Shown here: positions 1-12,892 of the stretch, piece after piece
Numbering within the stretch: position 1 is the stretch's first letter
Layout: the number at the start of each line of letters is the position of its first letter
Origin: Nipponacmea schrenckii
Taxonomy: Eukaryota; Mollusca; Gastropoda; Lottiidae
Length of the DNA: 64,000 bases
Direction: 5' to 3'
NCBI GenBank assembly: GCA_030562195.1
Contig: CM060203.1
Location: 200,208 to 264,207, forward strand
Position numbers and translations under genes: made by a program
The notes under the pieces: model-generated
What the model was told of the DNA's origin: nothing
What the model saw: the letters and a program-made list of their open reading frames with translations, nothing else
Databases searched by the model: none

Positions 1-1190
1 ATATTAAGTGGTCTTTTGTGGTTAAAAATGAGCTCATATAAAGTAGTCTTTAGATCAAGAAAATGGACCTAATATACGTGACATTTTGAGCTTAAAATGA
101 GCTCAAAGTAGTCGTATATTAACAAATCCTATGACTTTAAAATTGGCTCATAAAATTGAGCTCATATTAAGTGGCATTTTGAGCTTTAAAATGAGCTCAT
201 AATAGGTGTTTTTGGTTCGAAAATTGAGCTTAAAAATGGGCTCATATAAGGGACAATTTTTAGCTTAAATACAGCCTATATTAGGGACAATTTTGAGCTT
301 AAAACTGAGCTCATATCAAATGGTCTTTTCAGCAAGACAATGGACCTAATATTAGTGTAATTTTGAGCTTAAAAATGAGCTCACATAAAGTTGTCCTATA
401 TTTACAAGTCCTATGAGCTTAAAAATGGGCTCATATCAATGGACAATTTTGAGCTTAGAATTGAGCTCATATTAAGTGGTCTTTTGTGCTTAAAAATGAG
501 CTCATATAAAGTGGTTTGTAGAGCAACAAAATGGACCTTATATACGTGACATTTTGAGCTTAAAATGAGCTAATAATAGAAGACCAATGAGTTTAAAATG
601 GGCTCATATCAGGGACAATTTTCAGCTTAAAATATAGCCCATATTAGGGACAATTTTGAGCTTACAATTGAGCTCATATCAAAGAAAATTTTAAGCTCAA
701 AATTGAGCTCCTATTAAGTGGTCTTTTGAGCAAGATAATTGACATGATATACGTGGCATTTTGACCTTAAAAATGAGCTCACAGTCATTGAATATTAACA
801 AATTCTATGAGTTTGAAATTGGCTCATAAAATTGAGCTTATATTAAGCGGCCTTTTGAGCTTAAAATTGAGCTGATGATAGGTGGTTTTTGGCTCGAAAA
901 TGGACCTGTAACCTAACCCTAACCCTGGCATTTTGAGCTTTAAATAAACTCATATAATGTGATATTTTGAGCTCAAAATTGAGCTCATTTTAAGAAGATC
1001 TAATATACGTGGCATTTTGAGCTTAAAAATGAGCTCACATAAGTAGTCTTTTATTTACTAGCCCTATGAGCTTAAACTTGGCTCATAAAATTGAGCTCAT
1101 ATTAAGTTGTATTTTGTGCTTAAAAACGAGGTCATATAAAGTAGTCTAATATTTAGAAGTCCTATGAGCTTAAAAATTTGCTTATACGAG
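1..1190. repeat. GAGCTC-rich satellite, block 1
   Basis: Diverged tandem repeat of roughly 50-bp subunits built on the core gagcttaaaaatgagctc followed by catat and a variable tail such as taagtggtcttttg, acgtggcattttg, agggacaattttg or aagtcctatgag. The tails recur in a loose order, suggesting a higher-order unit of about four subunits. AT-rich, with palindromic GAGCTC in most subunits. No credible coding potential. Confidence 0.9.
909..926. repeat. Short interstitial telomere-like motif (CCCTAA)
   Basis: About three CCCTAA-type units inside the GAGCTC array. It matches the TTAGGG telomere repeat of most animals in reverse orientation and interrupts a subunit that continues with ggcattttgagc. 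Confidence 0.7.
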
Positions 1191-1796
1191 TTAGGGAGTA
1201 AGTGACTGAGTGAGTAATTGACTGAGTGAGTAAGTGAGTGAGTAAGTGACTGAGTGAGTAAGTGACTGAGTGAGTAAAAGAGTGAGTAAGTGAGTGAGTG
1301 AGTGACTGAGTGACTGAGTGAGTAAGTGAGTGAGGGAGTAAGTTAGTGAGGAAATGAGTGAGTGAGGGAATGACTGAGTGAGTGACTGAGTGATTAAGTG
1401 ACTGAGTGAGTGACTGAGTGAGTGAGGGGGTGAGTGAGTGACTGAGTGAGTGATGGAGTGAGTGAGTAAGTGACTGAGTGAGTAAGTGACTGAGTGAGTG
1501 ATGAGTGAGTGACTGAGTAAGTGACTGAGTGAGTAAGTGACTGAGTGACTGAGTGAGTAAGTGAGTGAGTGACTGAGTGAGTAAGGGAGTAAGTGAGTGG
1601 GGGAGTGAGTGAGTAAGTGACTGAGTGAGTAAGTGACTGAGTGAGTGAGTGACTGAGTGAGTGACTGACTGAGTGAGGGGGCGAGTGAGTGACTGAGTGA
1701 GTGACTGAGTGAGTGATGGAGTGAGTGAGCAAGTGACTGAGTGAGTAAGTGACTGAGTGAGTGAGGGCGTGAGGGAGTAAGTGATTGAGTGAGTGA
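1191..1796. repeat. TGAG/TGAC tetranucleotide satellite, block 1
   Basis: Near-continuous GTGA, GTAA and CTGA tetramers. The minus strand stays open for long stretches as Ser-Leu-Thr-His repeats, but this follows from the 4-bp period and is not evidence of a gene. Confidence 0.92.
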
Positions 1797-2018
1797 GCTT
1801 TAAATACAGCCCATATTAGGGACAATTTTGAGCTTAAAACTGAGCTCATATTAAGCGGTCTTTTCAGCAAGAAAATGGACCTAATATAAGTGTAATTTTA
1901 AGCTTAAAAATGAGCTCACATAAAGTTGTCTAATATTAACAAGTCTTATGAGCTTAAAATATACGTGGCATTTTGAGCTTAAAATGAACTCAAGGTACTG
2001 TCAAGTGAAAATTGAGTC
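1797..2018. repeat. GAGCTC-rich satellite fragment between TGAG blocks
   Basis: Returns to subunits of the first array (gagcttaaaactgagctc and relatives), then grades into the TGAG repeat through a short degenerate stretch. Confidence 0.8.
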
Positions 2019-5000
2019 GAGTAAGTGAGTGAGTGAATGAAGTGAGTAAGTGAGGCTGAGTAAGTACTGAGTAGTGAGTGAGTGGTGTTTGAGTTTTAGT
2101 GAAAAATGAGTGATTCAGTGAGTGGGTGAGTGAGTGAGTAAGTGACTTAGTGGTGAAGTGAGCTTAATAATGAGTGGTTTAGTGAGTGAGTGAGTCACTG
2201 AGTGAGTGAGTGTTTGAGTTTTAGTGAAAAATGAGTGATTCAGTGAGTGGGTGAGTGAGTGAGTAAGTGACTTAGTGGTGAGTGAGCTTAATAATGAGTG
2301 GTTTAGTGAGTGATGAGAGTGATGGTAGTGAGGGAGTGAGGAGTGAGTAAGTGACCGAGGGAGTTTGAGTGAACGAATTGACGTGAGTCAGTAAGTGAGT
2401 GACTGACCTTAAAAATGAGTGGTTTAGTGAGTGAGCGAGTGAGTTGGTGAGTGAGTTGGTGAGGAGTGAGTAAAGTGAAATAGTGTGAGTGAGTTTAGGG
2501 TAAGTGACAGTAGAAAAACTTAGTGGTGAGTGAGCTTAAAAATGAGTGTGGGGGAGTGAGGGAGTGAGTAAGTGACTGAGGGAGTAAGTGACTGAGTAAG
2601 TGAGTCTGTTACTGAGGGAGTAAGTGACTGAGTGAGTTTTGGTGAGTAAGTGACTCAGTAACTATGTAAGGGACTGAGTGAGTGAGTAAGTGACTGAGTG
2701 AATGAGTAAGTGACTGATTGACTGACTTTGTGGGTGACTGAGTGAGTAAGTGACTGAGTGAGTAAGTGACTGAGTGAGTAAGTGAGTTTGTCATTGAGTG
2801 AGTGTGTGTGAGTTTGAGTGAAAATTGAGTGATTACGTGAGTGATTATGTGTGTTAGTGAGGGGTGACTGAGTAAGTAGCTGAGTGACAATTGAAAAAAG
2901 TGAAAAATTAGTGATTAAGTAAGTGAGTGACTTAGTGGTGAGTGAGCTTAAAAATGGGTGGTTTACTGAGTGAGTGAGTAAGTTAGTGGGTAAGTGACTG
3001 AGTGAGGGAGTGAGTAAGCGACTGAGTGAGTGACTGAGTAAGTCACTGAATGAGGAGTGATTGAGTGAGTGTGTTTGAGTTTTAGTGAAAAATGAGTGAT
3101 TCAGTGAGTGAGTGTGTGAGTAAGTGATTTTGAGCAAGTGAATGTGTGATTGAGTTTTAGTGAAAAATTAGTGATTTAGTAAGTAAGTAAGTGAGTGACT
3201 TAGTGGTGAGTGGGCTTAAAAATGGATGGTTTAGTGAATGAGTTAGTGAGTGAGTGAGTGAGTGAGTAATTGACTGAGTGAGTAAGAGACTGAGTGAGTG
3301 ACTGAGTGTAGGGGAGTGAGGGAGTGAGTAAGTGACTGAGGGAGTAAGTGACTGAGTAAGTGAGTCTGGTGAGTGAGTTTTAAAATGGGTGGTTTACTGA
3401 GTGTGTGAGTAAGTGAAAAATGAGTGAGTGGTGAGTGATTGGATGAGTGAGTGAATGATTAGGCGAGTGAGTGATTAGGCGAGTGAGTGAGTGAGCGAGG
3501 TAGTGAGTGAGTGAATAAGTGACTAAGTGAGTGAGTAAGTGACTGAGTGAGTTTTAGTGAAAAATTAGTGATTCATTGAGTGAGTGGCTTAGTGGTCAGT
3601 GAATGGTGAGTGAGCTAAAAAATAAGTGATTTAGTGTGTGAGTGAGTAAGTCGGTGACTGAGCTGAAAAATGGGTGGGTGAGTAATTGGGTTATTGGGTG
3701 GTTGGATGAGTGAGTGAGTGATTAGGCGAGTGAGCGAGTGACTAAGTGAGTAGTGAGTGAGTTTTACTGAAAAAAAAATGAGTGATTTAGTGAGTGAGTG
3801 AGTGAGCGAGCGTGGTAGTGAGTGAGCGAGTGAGTGGGTGAGTTAGTGACTGTGTGAGTAAGTGAGTGTGTGATTGAGTTTTAGTGAAAAATTAGTGATT
3901 CAGTGAGTGACTTACTGGTGAGTAAATGGTGAGTGAGCTGAAAATGAGTGATTTAGTGAGTGAGTGACTGAGTTGGTGAGTGAGCTGAAAAATGAGTGAG
4001 TAAGTGGGTGAGTGATTTAGTGAGTGAGTGAGTGACTGAGTGACTGAGTAAGTGACTGAGTGAGGGAGTGAGTGAGTAAGTGACAGAGTGAGTGAGTTTT
4101 AGTGAAAAATTAGTGATTCATTGAGTGAGTGGCTTAGTGGTGAGTGAATGGTGAGTGAGCTAAAAAATAATTGATTTAGTGTGTGTGTGAGTAAGTTGGT
4201 GAATGAGCTGAAAAATGAGTGGGTAAGTAATTGAGTGATTGGGTGATTGGGTGAGTGATTGGATGAGTGAGTGAGTGATTAGGCGAGTGAGTGAGTGACT
4301 AAATGAGTATGTGAGTAAGTTTTGAGTGAGCGCGGTAGTGAGTGAGTGAGTACGTGACTAAGTGACTGAGTGAGTTGGTAAGTGAGCTGAAAAGGGAATC
4401 AGTTGTGTGGTTGAGTAATAGTGATTGAGTGAGTGGTGAGTGATTGAGTGAGTTGTGAGTGATTGGATGCGTGAATGTTGAGGTAGTGAGTGAGTGAGTA
4501 ACTGTATGAGTAAGTCAGTGTGTGAGTGAGTTTTATTGAAAAATTAGTGATTCAGTGAGTGAATGACTTATTGGTGAGTGAGCTGAAAAATGAGTGAGTG
4601 AGTGGGTGAGTGAGTGAGTTGGTGAGTTAGCTGAAAAATGAGTGAGTGGGTGAGTAATTGAGTGGTTGGGTGATTGATTGATTGAGTGAGTGGTGAGTGA
4701 TTGGATGAGTGAGTGAATGAGTGAGTGATTAGGCGAGTGAGTGAGTGATTATGCGAGTGAGTGAATGACTAAGTGAGTATGTGAGTTAGTTTTACTGAAA
4801 AAATGAGTGATTTAGTGAGTGAGTGAGCGAGGTAGTGAGTGAGCGAGTGAGTGAGTGAGTAAGTGACTGTGTGATTGAGTTTAAGTGAAAAATTAGTGAT
4901 TCAGTGAGTGACTTAGTGGTGAGTGAATGGTGAGTGAGCTGAAAAAATGAGTGATTTAGTGAGTGAGTGACTGAGTTGGCGAGTGAGCTGGGAGGGTGAG

Positions 5001-5550
5001 TAATTGAGTAAGTGGTGAGTGATTGGATGAATGAGTGAGTGAATGATTAGGCGAGTGAGTGACTGAGTGAGTAAGTGAATGAGTGAGTAAGTGAGTGTGT
5101 GTGAGATTTAGTGTAAAATTAGTGATTCAGTGAGTGAGTGACTTAGTGGTGAGTTAATAGTGAGTGAGCTGAAAAATAAGTGAGTGATTAATTGAGTTAT
5201 TGAGTGATTAATTGAGTTATTGAGTGAGTGAGTGGTGAGTGAGTGAGTGAGTAAGTGACTGAGTGAGTAAGTGAGTGTGTAACTGAGTAAGTGACTGAGT
5301 GAGTCAGTGAGTGTGTAACTGAGTAAGTGACTGAGTGAAAAATTAGTGATTCAGTGAGTGAGTGACTTAGTGGTGAGTGAATGGTGAGTGGGCTGATAAA
5401 TGAGTCAGTGAGTGTATGGTGAGTGAGCTGAAAAATAAGTGAGGGAGTGGGTGAGTAATTGAGTGATGGCGTGAGTGAGTGAGTGAGTGAACTAAGTGAG
5501 TGAGTGAACTAAGTGACTGAGTGACTAAGTGACTGAGTGAATGAGTTTTT
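2019..5550. repeat. TGAG satellite, block 2, with embedded GAGCTC-type cores
   Basis: Long TGAG array with a recurrent longer unit: runs of gtgagtgag are punctuated by gttttagtgaaaaattagtg and by gtgagcttaaaaatgagtgg. The second punctuating element is the core of the neighbouring GAGCTC satellite, so the two families are related or mixed. Open frames on the minus strand at 2,609-3,137 are low-complexity Ser/Leu/Thr/His artefacts. Confidence 0.88.
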
Positions 5551-7510
5551 GATACCGTTTTTAATAGCGTTTTTCATAGAGTTTTTAATTTAGTGAATTT
5601 GAAGCTTAAAAGAGGCCAATATTAAAAACAATTTTGAGCTTAACATTGAGCTCATATTAGGTAATCATATGAGCTGACAGATGGGCTCATATTAGGGACA
5701 ATTTTGAGCTTAAAATGGGCTCATATTAAGTCCTATGAGCTTAAAACAAATAGAGCTCATATTAGGTGGTCTTTTGAGCTTGAAAATGAACGAACAATAC
5801 GTGGCATTTTGAGCTTTTAAATGAGCTCATATAAAGTAGTCTTATGGGATGAGAAATGAGCTCACATTTAGAAGACATATGAGCTTAAAGATGGGCTCAT
5901 ATAAAGTAGCTGACAAATCAGCTCATATGAACCTTAAATACCTTAAATAATGGGCTCATATCAGGGACAATTTTTAGCTTAACATCGAGCTATCTTTTGG
6001 GCTCTAAAATGGACCCAAAATACGTGGCATTTTGAGCTTAAAAAAATGACATGATATTGGGTGGTCTTTTGACCTTGAACATGGCCCCATAATACGTGGC
6101 ATTTTGAGTTTAAAATAAGCTGATATAAACTAGTCTTTTGGGCAGACAAATAAGCTCATATTATGGACAATTTTGAGCTTAAAATCGAGGCCATATTAAG
6201 TGGTCTTTTGAGTTTAAAATGGACCAAATATACGCGAAATTTTGAGCTTAAAAATTGGCTAATATTAGCTGTGTTTTTTTAGCTTGAAAATGGCCCTTTA
6301 ATAGTGGCATTTTCAGCTTAAAATGAGCTGATATAAAGAAGTCTTTTGGGCTGAAAATGAGCTGATATTATGGACAATTTTGAGCCTTAAATCGAGCTCA
6401 TAAAAGGTGTTGTTTTTTAGCTCTAAAATGGACACATAACACGTGGCATTTTGAGCTTAAAAGGAGCTCATAAAAATTAACTGACAATTGGGCTCATATC
6501 AAGTCCTATGAGCTTAAAAATGGGTTCATCTTAGGTGTTTTTTGAATCTTGAAAAAACCCAAATTAGGGACAAATTTGAGCTTCAAATTGAGCTCATATT
6601 AGGTGATCTTTTGAGCTCGAAAATAGACAAACAATACGTTGCATTTTGAGCTTAAAAATGAGATCATAAAGTAGTCTTTGAATATGAAAAAATGGGCTCA
6701 TATTGGGCACGAATTTGATCTTAAAATGGGGCCCATTTGAGGGACAATTTTGAGCTTAAAATTAAGCTGAAGTAAGGTGGTATTTTGAGCTTAAAATTTA
6801 GCTCATAATAGGCCTTTTTCGCTCGAAAATTAACCCATAATACGTTGTATTTTGAGCTTAAAATAAGCTCATATAAAGTAGTTTTATGACATGACAACTG
6901 GGCTCATATTAAGTCCAATGAGCTTAAAAATAAGTTCATATTAGGTGCTTTTTGAAGCTTAAAAAAGGGCCAATATTGGGGACAATTTTGACCTTAAAAT
7001 CGAGCTCCAATATACGTGGCATTTTGAGATTTAAAATGAGCTCATATAAAGTAGTCTTACGAGCTGACAAATGAGCCCATATTAAGAAGTCCTATGAGCT
7101 TAAAAATAGGCTCATATAAAGTAGTCTTATGAGCTGACAAATGAGCTCATATTAAAAAGTCCTATGAGCTTAAAAATGGGCTCATATGAGGAACAATTTT
7201 AAGCTTAAAATAGGGATCATATTAGGGACAATTGTGAGGTTACAAATGAGCCCATATTTAGAAGTCCTATGAGCTTAAAATAGGCTCACATCGGAGACAC
7301 ATCGAGCTCATTTTTAGTGTTTTGAGCTAGAAAATGGACCCATAATACTTGGCATTTTGAGCTTAAAATAATCTCATGTAAAGTAGTCTTGTGAGCTTGA
7401 AAATGGGTTCATATTAGATGCGTTTTGAAGCTTAAAAAGGACCCATATTAGGGATAATTGTGAGCTTAATATTAAGCTCATATTAGGTGCTTTTTAAAGC
7501 TTACAAATGA
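5551..7510. repeat. GAGCTC-rich satellite, block 2
   Basis: Same family as 1-1,190 and more diverged, with the variant tails acgtggcattttgagc, agggacaattttgagc and aagtcctatgagc. No gene seen. Confidence 0.88.
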
Positions 7511-8289
7511 GCCCTTATTGGGAGTGAGGATACTGAGGTGAGGTGAGTTGATTATGGTGAGGTGACTGCTGACTGAGATCAGGTCTATGAGGTGATTGAG
7601 GTAACTGAGATGAAGTGACTAAGTTATCTTAGGTGATTGAGGTGAGTGAAATTAGTGACTGTAGTGATATTATTGAGGTGTGGAGACGGAGGTGACCGAT
7701 TTCGGGTGACTTAGGTGAGGTGACTGAGTTAACTGAGGTGAGGTAACTGGTGAGATGATTGAGGTGACAGAGTTGATATAGGTGACTAAGGTGATTGAAT
7801 AGACAGGTGACTGAAGAGATTGAGTTGACAGGTGGGGTGATTGAGATGACTGAGGTGACTAAGGTGAGATGACTGAGCTTACTTAGAGCACTGAGGAAAG
7901 AGATGTGACTGACACAAGGTGGCAGTTATGAGGTGACTGAAGTGAGGTGTCTAAGGTGAAATGTGAGGTGATTGAAGTGAGGTGTCTAAGGTGAAATGTG
8001 AGGTGACTGAAGTGAGGTGTCTAAGGTGAAATGTGAGGTGACTGAAGTGAGGTGTCTAAGGTGAAATGTGAGGTGACTGAAGTGAGGTGTCTAAGGTGAA
8101 ATGTGAGGTGATTGAGTTGACTGAGGTTATTGTGGTGACTGCTTTAAGGTGATTGATATGAGACGAAGTGAATGAGGTAATTGAGCTTACTTAGGTGCGG
8201 TGCCAGAGATCAGGAGAATGACGTGACTGGGGTGAGGTAAGGTTACTGATGTGAGGTTGCTGCGTGAGGTGACTGAGGTGATAAAACAT
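7511..8289. repeat. GGTGA/ACTGAGGTGA satellite
   Basis: Repeats of ggtgactgaggtga. A well-preserved inner part at about 7,930-8,108 has a 35-bp period in about five nearly identical copies (core gaagtgaggtgtctaaggtg), indicating recent local amplification within an older degenerate array. Confidence 0.85.
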
Positions 8290-11200
8290 AAGTTAAGTTA
8301 GATTAAAAGGAGATAACTCTAGTTATAGTCTACAACATTGACTATAGTGCAGTAAGGGTAAAGGGAAGATAACTCCATTATACATCTCTGAACAATATTG
8401 ACTATAGTATAGTAAAATTAAAAGAGAGATAACATCTTTTATACAGTTTTTAACAAGATTAACTTTAGAACAGCTATAACATAAGGTAGATAACTCTATT
8501 ATACAGTTCTCAAAAACATTAAAATTATTAAAAAGTTAATTTTCAGAAAGTTAACTCTAGTTTACAGTCTACAAACAATGACTATAGTATACTAAAATTC
8601 AAAGGGAGATAACTCTATTATACAGTTTCAACAACATTAACTTTAGAACAGCCATAACATAAGGTAGATAACTCTATTATACATTTCTCAACAACATTCA
8701 CATTAGTAAAGTTATATTGAAGTAAGATAACTCTGGTTTACAGTCTTCAACAACATTGACTTTAGCATACTAAGATTAAAAGGGAGATAACTCTATTATA
8801 CAGTTTTCAACAACATTAACTTTAGAACAGCTATAGCATAAGGGAGATAACTCTATTATACAATTTTCAACAACTTTAACTTTAGAACAGCTATAACTTA
8901 AGGTAGATAACTCTATTATACATTTCTCTAGTTTACAGTCTTCAACAAGATTGACTTTAATGTAGTAAGATTAGAAGGGAGGTAACTCTGTTATACAGTC
9001 TTCAACAAGATTAACTTTAGAATAGCTATAACATAAGGTAGATAACTTTATTATACAGTTTTCAACAAGATTAACTTTAGAACAGCTATAACATAAGGTA
9101 TAGAAAGATAACTCTAGTTTACGGTCTTCAACAACATTGACTTTAGCATACTAAGATTAAAAGGGAGATAACTCCATTATACATTTTTCAACAACATTAA
9201 TTTTAGAACAGCTATAACATAAGGTAGATAACTCTTTTATAGATTTCTCAACAACATTAACATTAGTAAAGTTAGATTGAAGGGAAATAACTCTATTTTA
9301 CAGTCTTCAACAACATTGAGTATAAAGTATTAAGATTTAAAGAGAGATAACTCTATTATACATTTCTGAACAACATTCACATTAGTAAAGTTATTTTGAA
9401 GGGAGATAACTCTATTTTACATTTCTCAACAACATTCACATTAGTAAAGTTAGATTGAAGGGAAATAACTCTATTTTACAGTCTTCAACAACATTGAGTA
9501 TAAAGTATTAAGATTTAAAGAGAGATAACTCTATTATACATTTCTGAACATTCACATTAGTAAAGTTATTTTGAAGGGAGATAACTCTATTTTACATTTC
9601 TCAACAACATTCACATTAGTAAAGTTAGATTGAAGGGAAATAACTCTGTTTTACAGTCTTCAACAACATTGATTTAGAGTAATAAGATTTAAAGAGAGAT
9701 AACTCTATTATACATTTCTCAACAACATTCACATTAGTAAAGTTATTTTGAAGGGAAATAACTCTGTTTTACAGTCTTCAACAACATTGATTTAGAGTAA
9801 TAAGATTTAAAGAGAGATAACTCTATTATACATTTCTCAACAACATTCACATTAGTAAAGTTATTTTGAAGGGAGATAAGTCTAGTTTAGCCTTCAACAA
9901 CATTGACTATAGAGATAACTCTATTTTACATTTCTCAACAATATTCACATTAGTAAAGTTAGATTGAAGGGAAATAACTCTGTTTTACAGTCTTCAACAA
10001 CATTGATTTAGAGTAATAAGATTTAAAGAGAGATAACTCTATTTTACATTTCTCAACAACATTCACATTAGTAAAGTTATTTTGAAGGGAGATAACTCTA
10101 GTTTAGCCTTCAACAACATTGACTATAGTGTAGTAAGGATAGAAGGGAGATAATTCTAGTTTACAGTCCTCAACAACATTAACTTTAGAAAAACTATAAC
10201 ATAAGTAGATAACTTTATTATACATTTCTCAACAACATTCACATGAGCAAAGTTATATTGAAGGAAGATAACTCTAGTTTACAGTCTTCAACAACATTGA
10301 CTATAGTGTAATATGAATAGAAGGGAGATAACTCCATTATACAGTTCTCAACAAGATTAACTTTAGAACAGCCATAACTTAAGGGAGAGAACTCTATTAT
10401 ACATTTCTCAACAACATTCACATTAGTAAAGTTAGATTAAAGGGAAATAACTCTATTTTACAGTCTTCAACAACATATAAAGTAATACGATTTAAAGAGA
10501 GATAACTCTATTATACATTTCTCAACAACATTCACATTAGTAAAGTTATTTTGAAGGGAGTCTTCAACAAAATTGACTATAGTGTAGTAAGGATAGAGAT
10601 AACTCTAGTTAACAGTCCTCAACAACATTAACATTTTAGAAAAGCTATAACATAAGGTAGATAACTCTATTATACATTTCTCAACAACATTTACATTACT
10701 TAAGTTATATTGAAGTAAGACAACTCTAGTTTACAGTCTTCAACAACATTGACTATAGTGTAGTATGATTAGAAGGGGGATAACTCCATTACTCTCAACA
10801 AGATTAATTTAGAACAGCTATAACTTAAGGTAAATAACGCTATTATACATTTCTCAACAATATTCTGATAAGTAAAGTTATATTGAAGGGAGATAACTCT
10901 AGTTTACAGTCTTCAACAACATTGACTATAGTGTAGTAAGGTTGGAAGGGAGATAACTATTATACGGTACTCAACAACATTAAATTTAGAACAGCTATAG
11001 CAAAAGGTATATAACTCTATTATACATTTCTCAACAACATACATATTAGTAAAGTTATATTGAAGGGAGATAACTGTAGTTTACAGTCTACAACAACATT
11101 GAGTATAAAGTAATAAGATTTAAAGAGAGATAACTCTATTATACATTTCTCAACAACATTCACTGTAGTAAAGTTATTTGAAGGGAGATAACTCTAGTTT

Positions 11201-11898
11201 ACAGTCTTCAACAACATCGACTATAGCATACTAAAATTAAAAGGGAGTTCACTCTGTTACACAGTTTTCAACAACATTAACTTTAGAACAGCTATAGCAT
11301 AAGGTAGATAACTCTATTATACATTTCTAGACAACATTCATATTAGTAAAGTTATATTGAAGGGAAATACCTCTATTTTACAGTCTTCAACAACATTGAG
11401 TATAAAGTAATAAGATTTAAAGAGAGATAACTCTATTATACATTTCCCAAAAACATTCACTGTAGTAAAGTTATTTTGAAGGGAGATAACTCTAGTTTAC
11501 AGTCTTCAAAAACATTGACTTTAGTGCAGTAAGGTTAAAGGGGAGATAACTCTATTATACAGTTTTTAACAAGATTAACTTTAGAACAGCTATAAGATAA
11601 GGTAGATAACTCTATTATATATTTCTCAACGACATTCACATTAGTAAAATTATATTGAAGGAAGATAACTCTAGTTTACAGTCTTCAACAATATTGAATA
11701 TAGTGTAGTATGAATAGAAGGGAGATAACTCCATTATACAGTTCTCAACAAGATTAACTTTAGAACAGCCATAACTTAAGGTAGATAACTCTATTATAGA
11801 TTTCTCAACAACATTAACATTAGTAAAGTTATATTTAAGGGAAATAACTTTATTTTACAGTCTTCAACAACATTGAGTATAAAGTAATAAGATTTAAA
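8290..11898. repeat. AGGGAGATAACTC satellite, block 1
   Basis: Tandem ~60-bp monomers, each starting near agggagataactct. Three monomer types differ after the shared start: type A has agtttacagtcttcaacaac then attgactatagtgtagtaag; type B has attatacagttctcaacaag then ttagaacagctataacataa; type C has attatacatttctcaacaac then attagtaaagttatattgaa. They often follow one another, giving a ~180-bp higher-order repeat. Between about 9,290 and 10,090 a ~179-bp period repeats with few changes, a recent expansion. Confidence 0.9.
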
Positions 11899-12892
11899 GC
11901 GGGTTGACAACCTTATCGTTCTAGGTGTATTTCACTCAAGAAACGTGTTAAGTTGATATCCATTCTATTTAGTATTAAAAGAAACTCATCTAGTAAAAAT
12001 TTTAGCTCAATCGCTTCAGTAGTTTGTCAGATATCGGTCCGTAAAGATAATCTATTTATAGAACAAAATGGGGTAATCCTCTATGTAGACGTACAAATTA
12101 CGTTGTCAGTTGACATTTTTGAGTACTACGTCATCAGCTAAATAAACCTTTTCTAAGTTCGTCCAATGACATTGCGTTTATCGATCAGATTTGCTTTGGG
12201 GGAATCCAGAAGTCACGTGATTTCCCATTCATCTTTACGTCACATGTAAACAGAGAAATTTTATGATTGGTGGGTAGGGGTGTTTTAACATGTGCTAAAC
12301 CATTGTTTTAGCACTCTAATTGTGTGGTTATCGGTTCATATCGATGCCTAAAAGGTGTTTAAAGATTTCTACAGCATGAAAGACAATCTTTTAACAAGAT
12401 GATCGTTAATTACGTAAGGTTTACATGTGTTTGCAAAATGTTGAAAGAAACTGCAATTTTTTAAAAGCATATCTCGCTCACAATTTATGCGATTTTTACA
12501 AACTTTGGCTTCAGCTAAAGCTCACGATGTCCTCTATAAGTTAACGTTGGCTTTTTTTTTATAAAATGAATAGTTTTTTAAAAAATTCAATTTTTCGTAA
12601 ATGCACTCGCAAAATTTTGATTTCTATCAATATCTTCAAAACAAAACAAAATTTTCCAAAAAGCCATTGTAATTTTGTAGAGATACATGTAGACTTGCGT
12701 TGTGCAAAATTTCAACCTTCTATATTAAATAGCCTAGTAGATATGCTAATTTTAAGGGAATAATTGACGTTTTTTCCGTTCATCTTTCATACCCTATTTC
12801 TCAAAGTTAAAATGTTATAAAGAAATAGATTTTATATTTTTAGATAGCTGAAAGTCCCCTCTTTCCATTGATATTTAAATATTTCAGATAGG
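11899..12892. other. Non-repetitive ~1-kb insert in the AGGGAGATAACTC satellite
   Basis: The array stops after taagatttaaag and resumes at aaagggagataactc. The insert is AT-rich and has only two short open frames (62 and 65 codons, plus strand) without recognisable domains. Phrases such as gcgatttttacaaactttgg resemble diverged transposon-derived DNA, but I found no terminal inverted repeats, poly(A) tail or target duplication. Function and origin unknown. Confidence 0.6.

Noticed and set aside
1394..3137. Minus-strand open frames of Ser-Leu-Thr-His repeats
   Set aside because: They are translations of the TGAG tetranucleotide satellite and lack any complex sequence, splice context or conserved domain.
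11953..12763. Two small plus-strand open frames in the 1-kb non-repetitive insert
   Set aside because: Short, AT-rich, no recognisable motif, no splice or start context.
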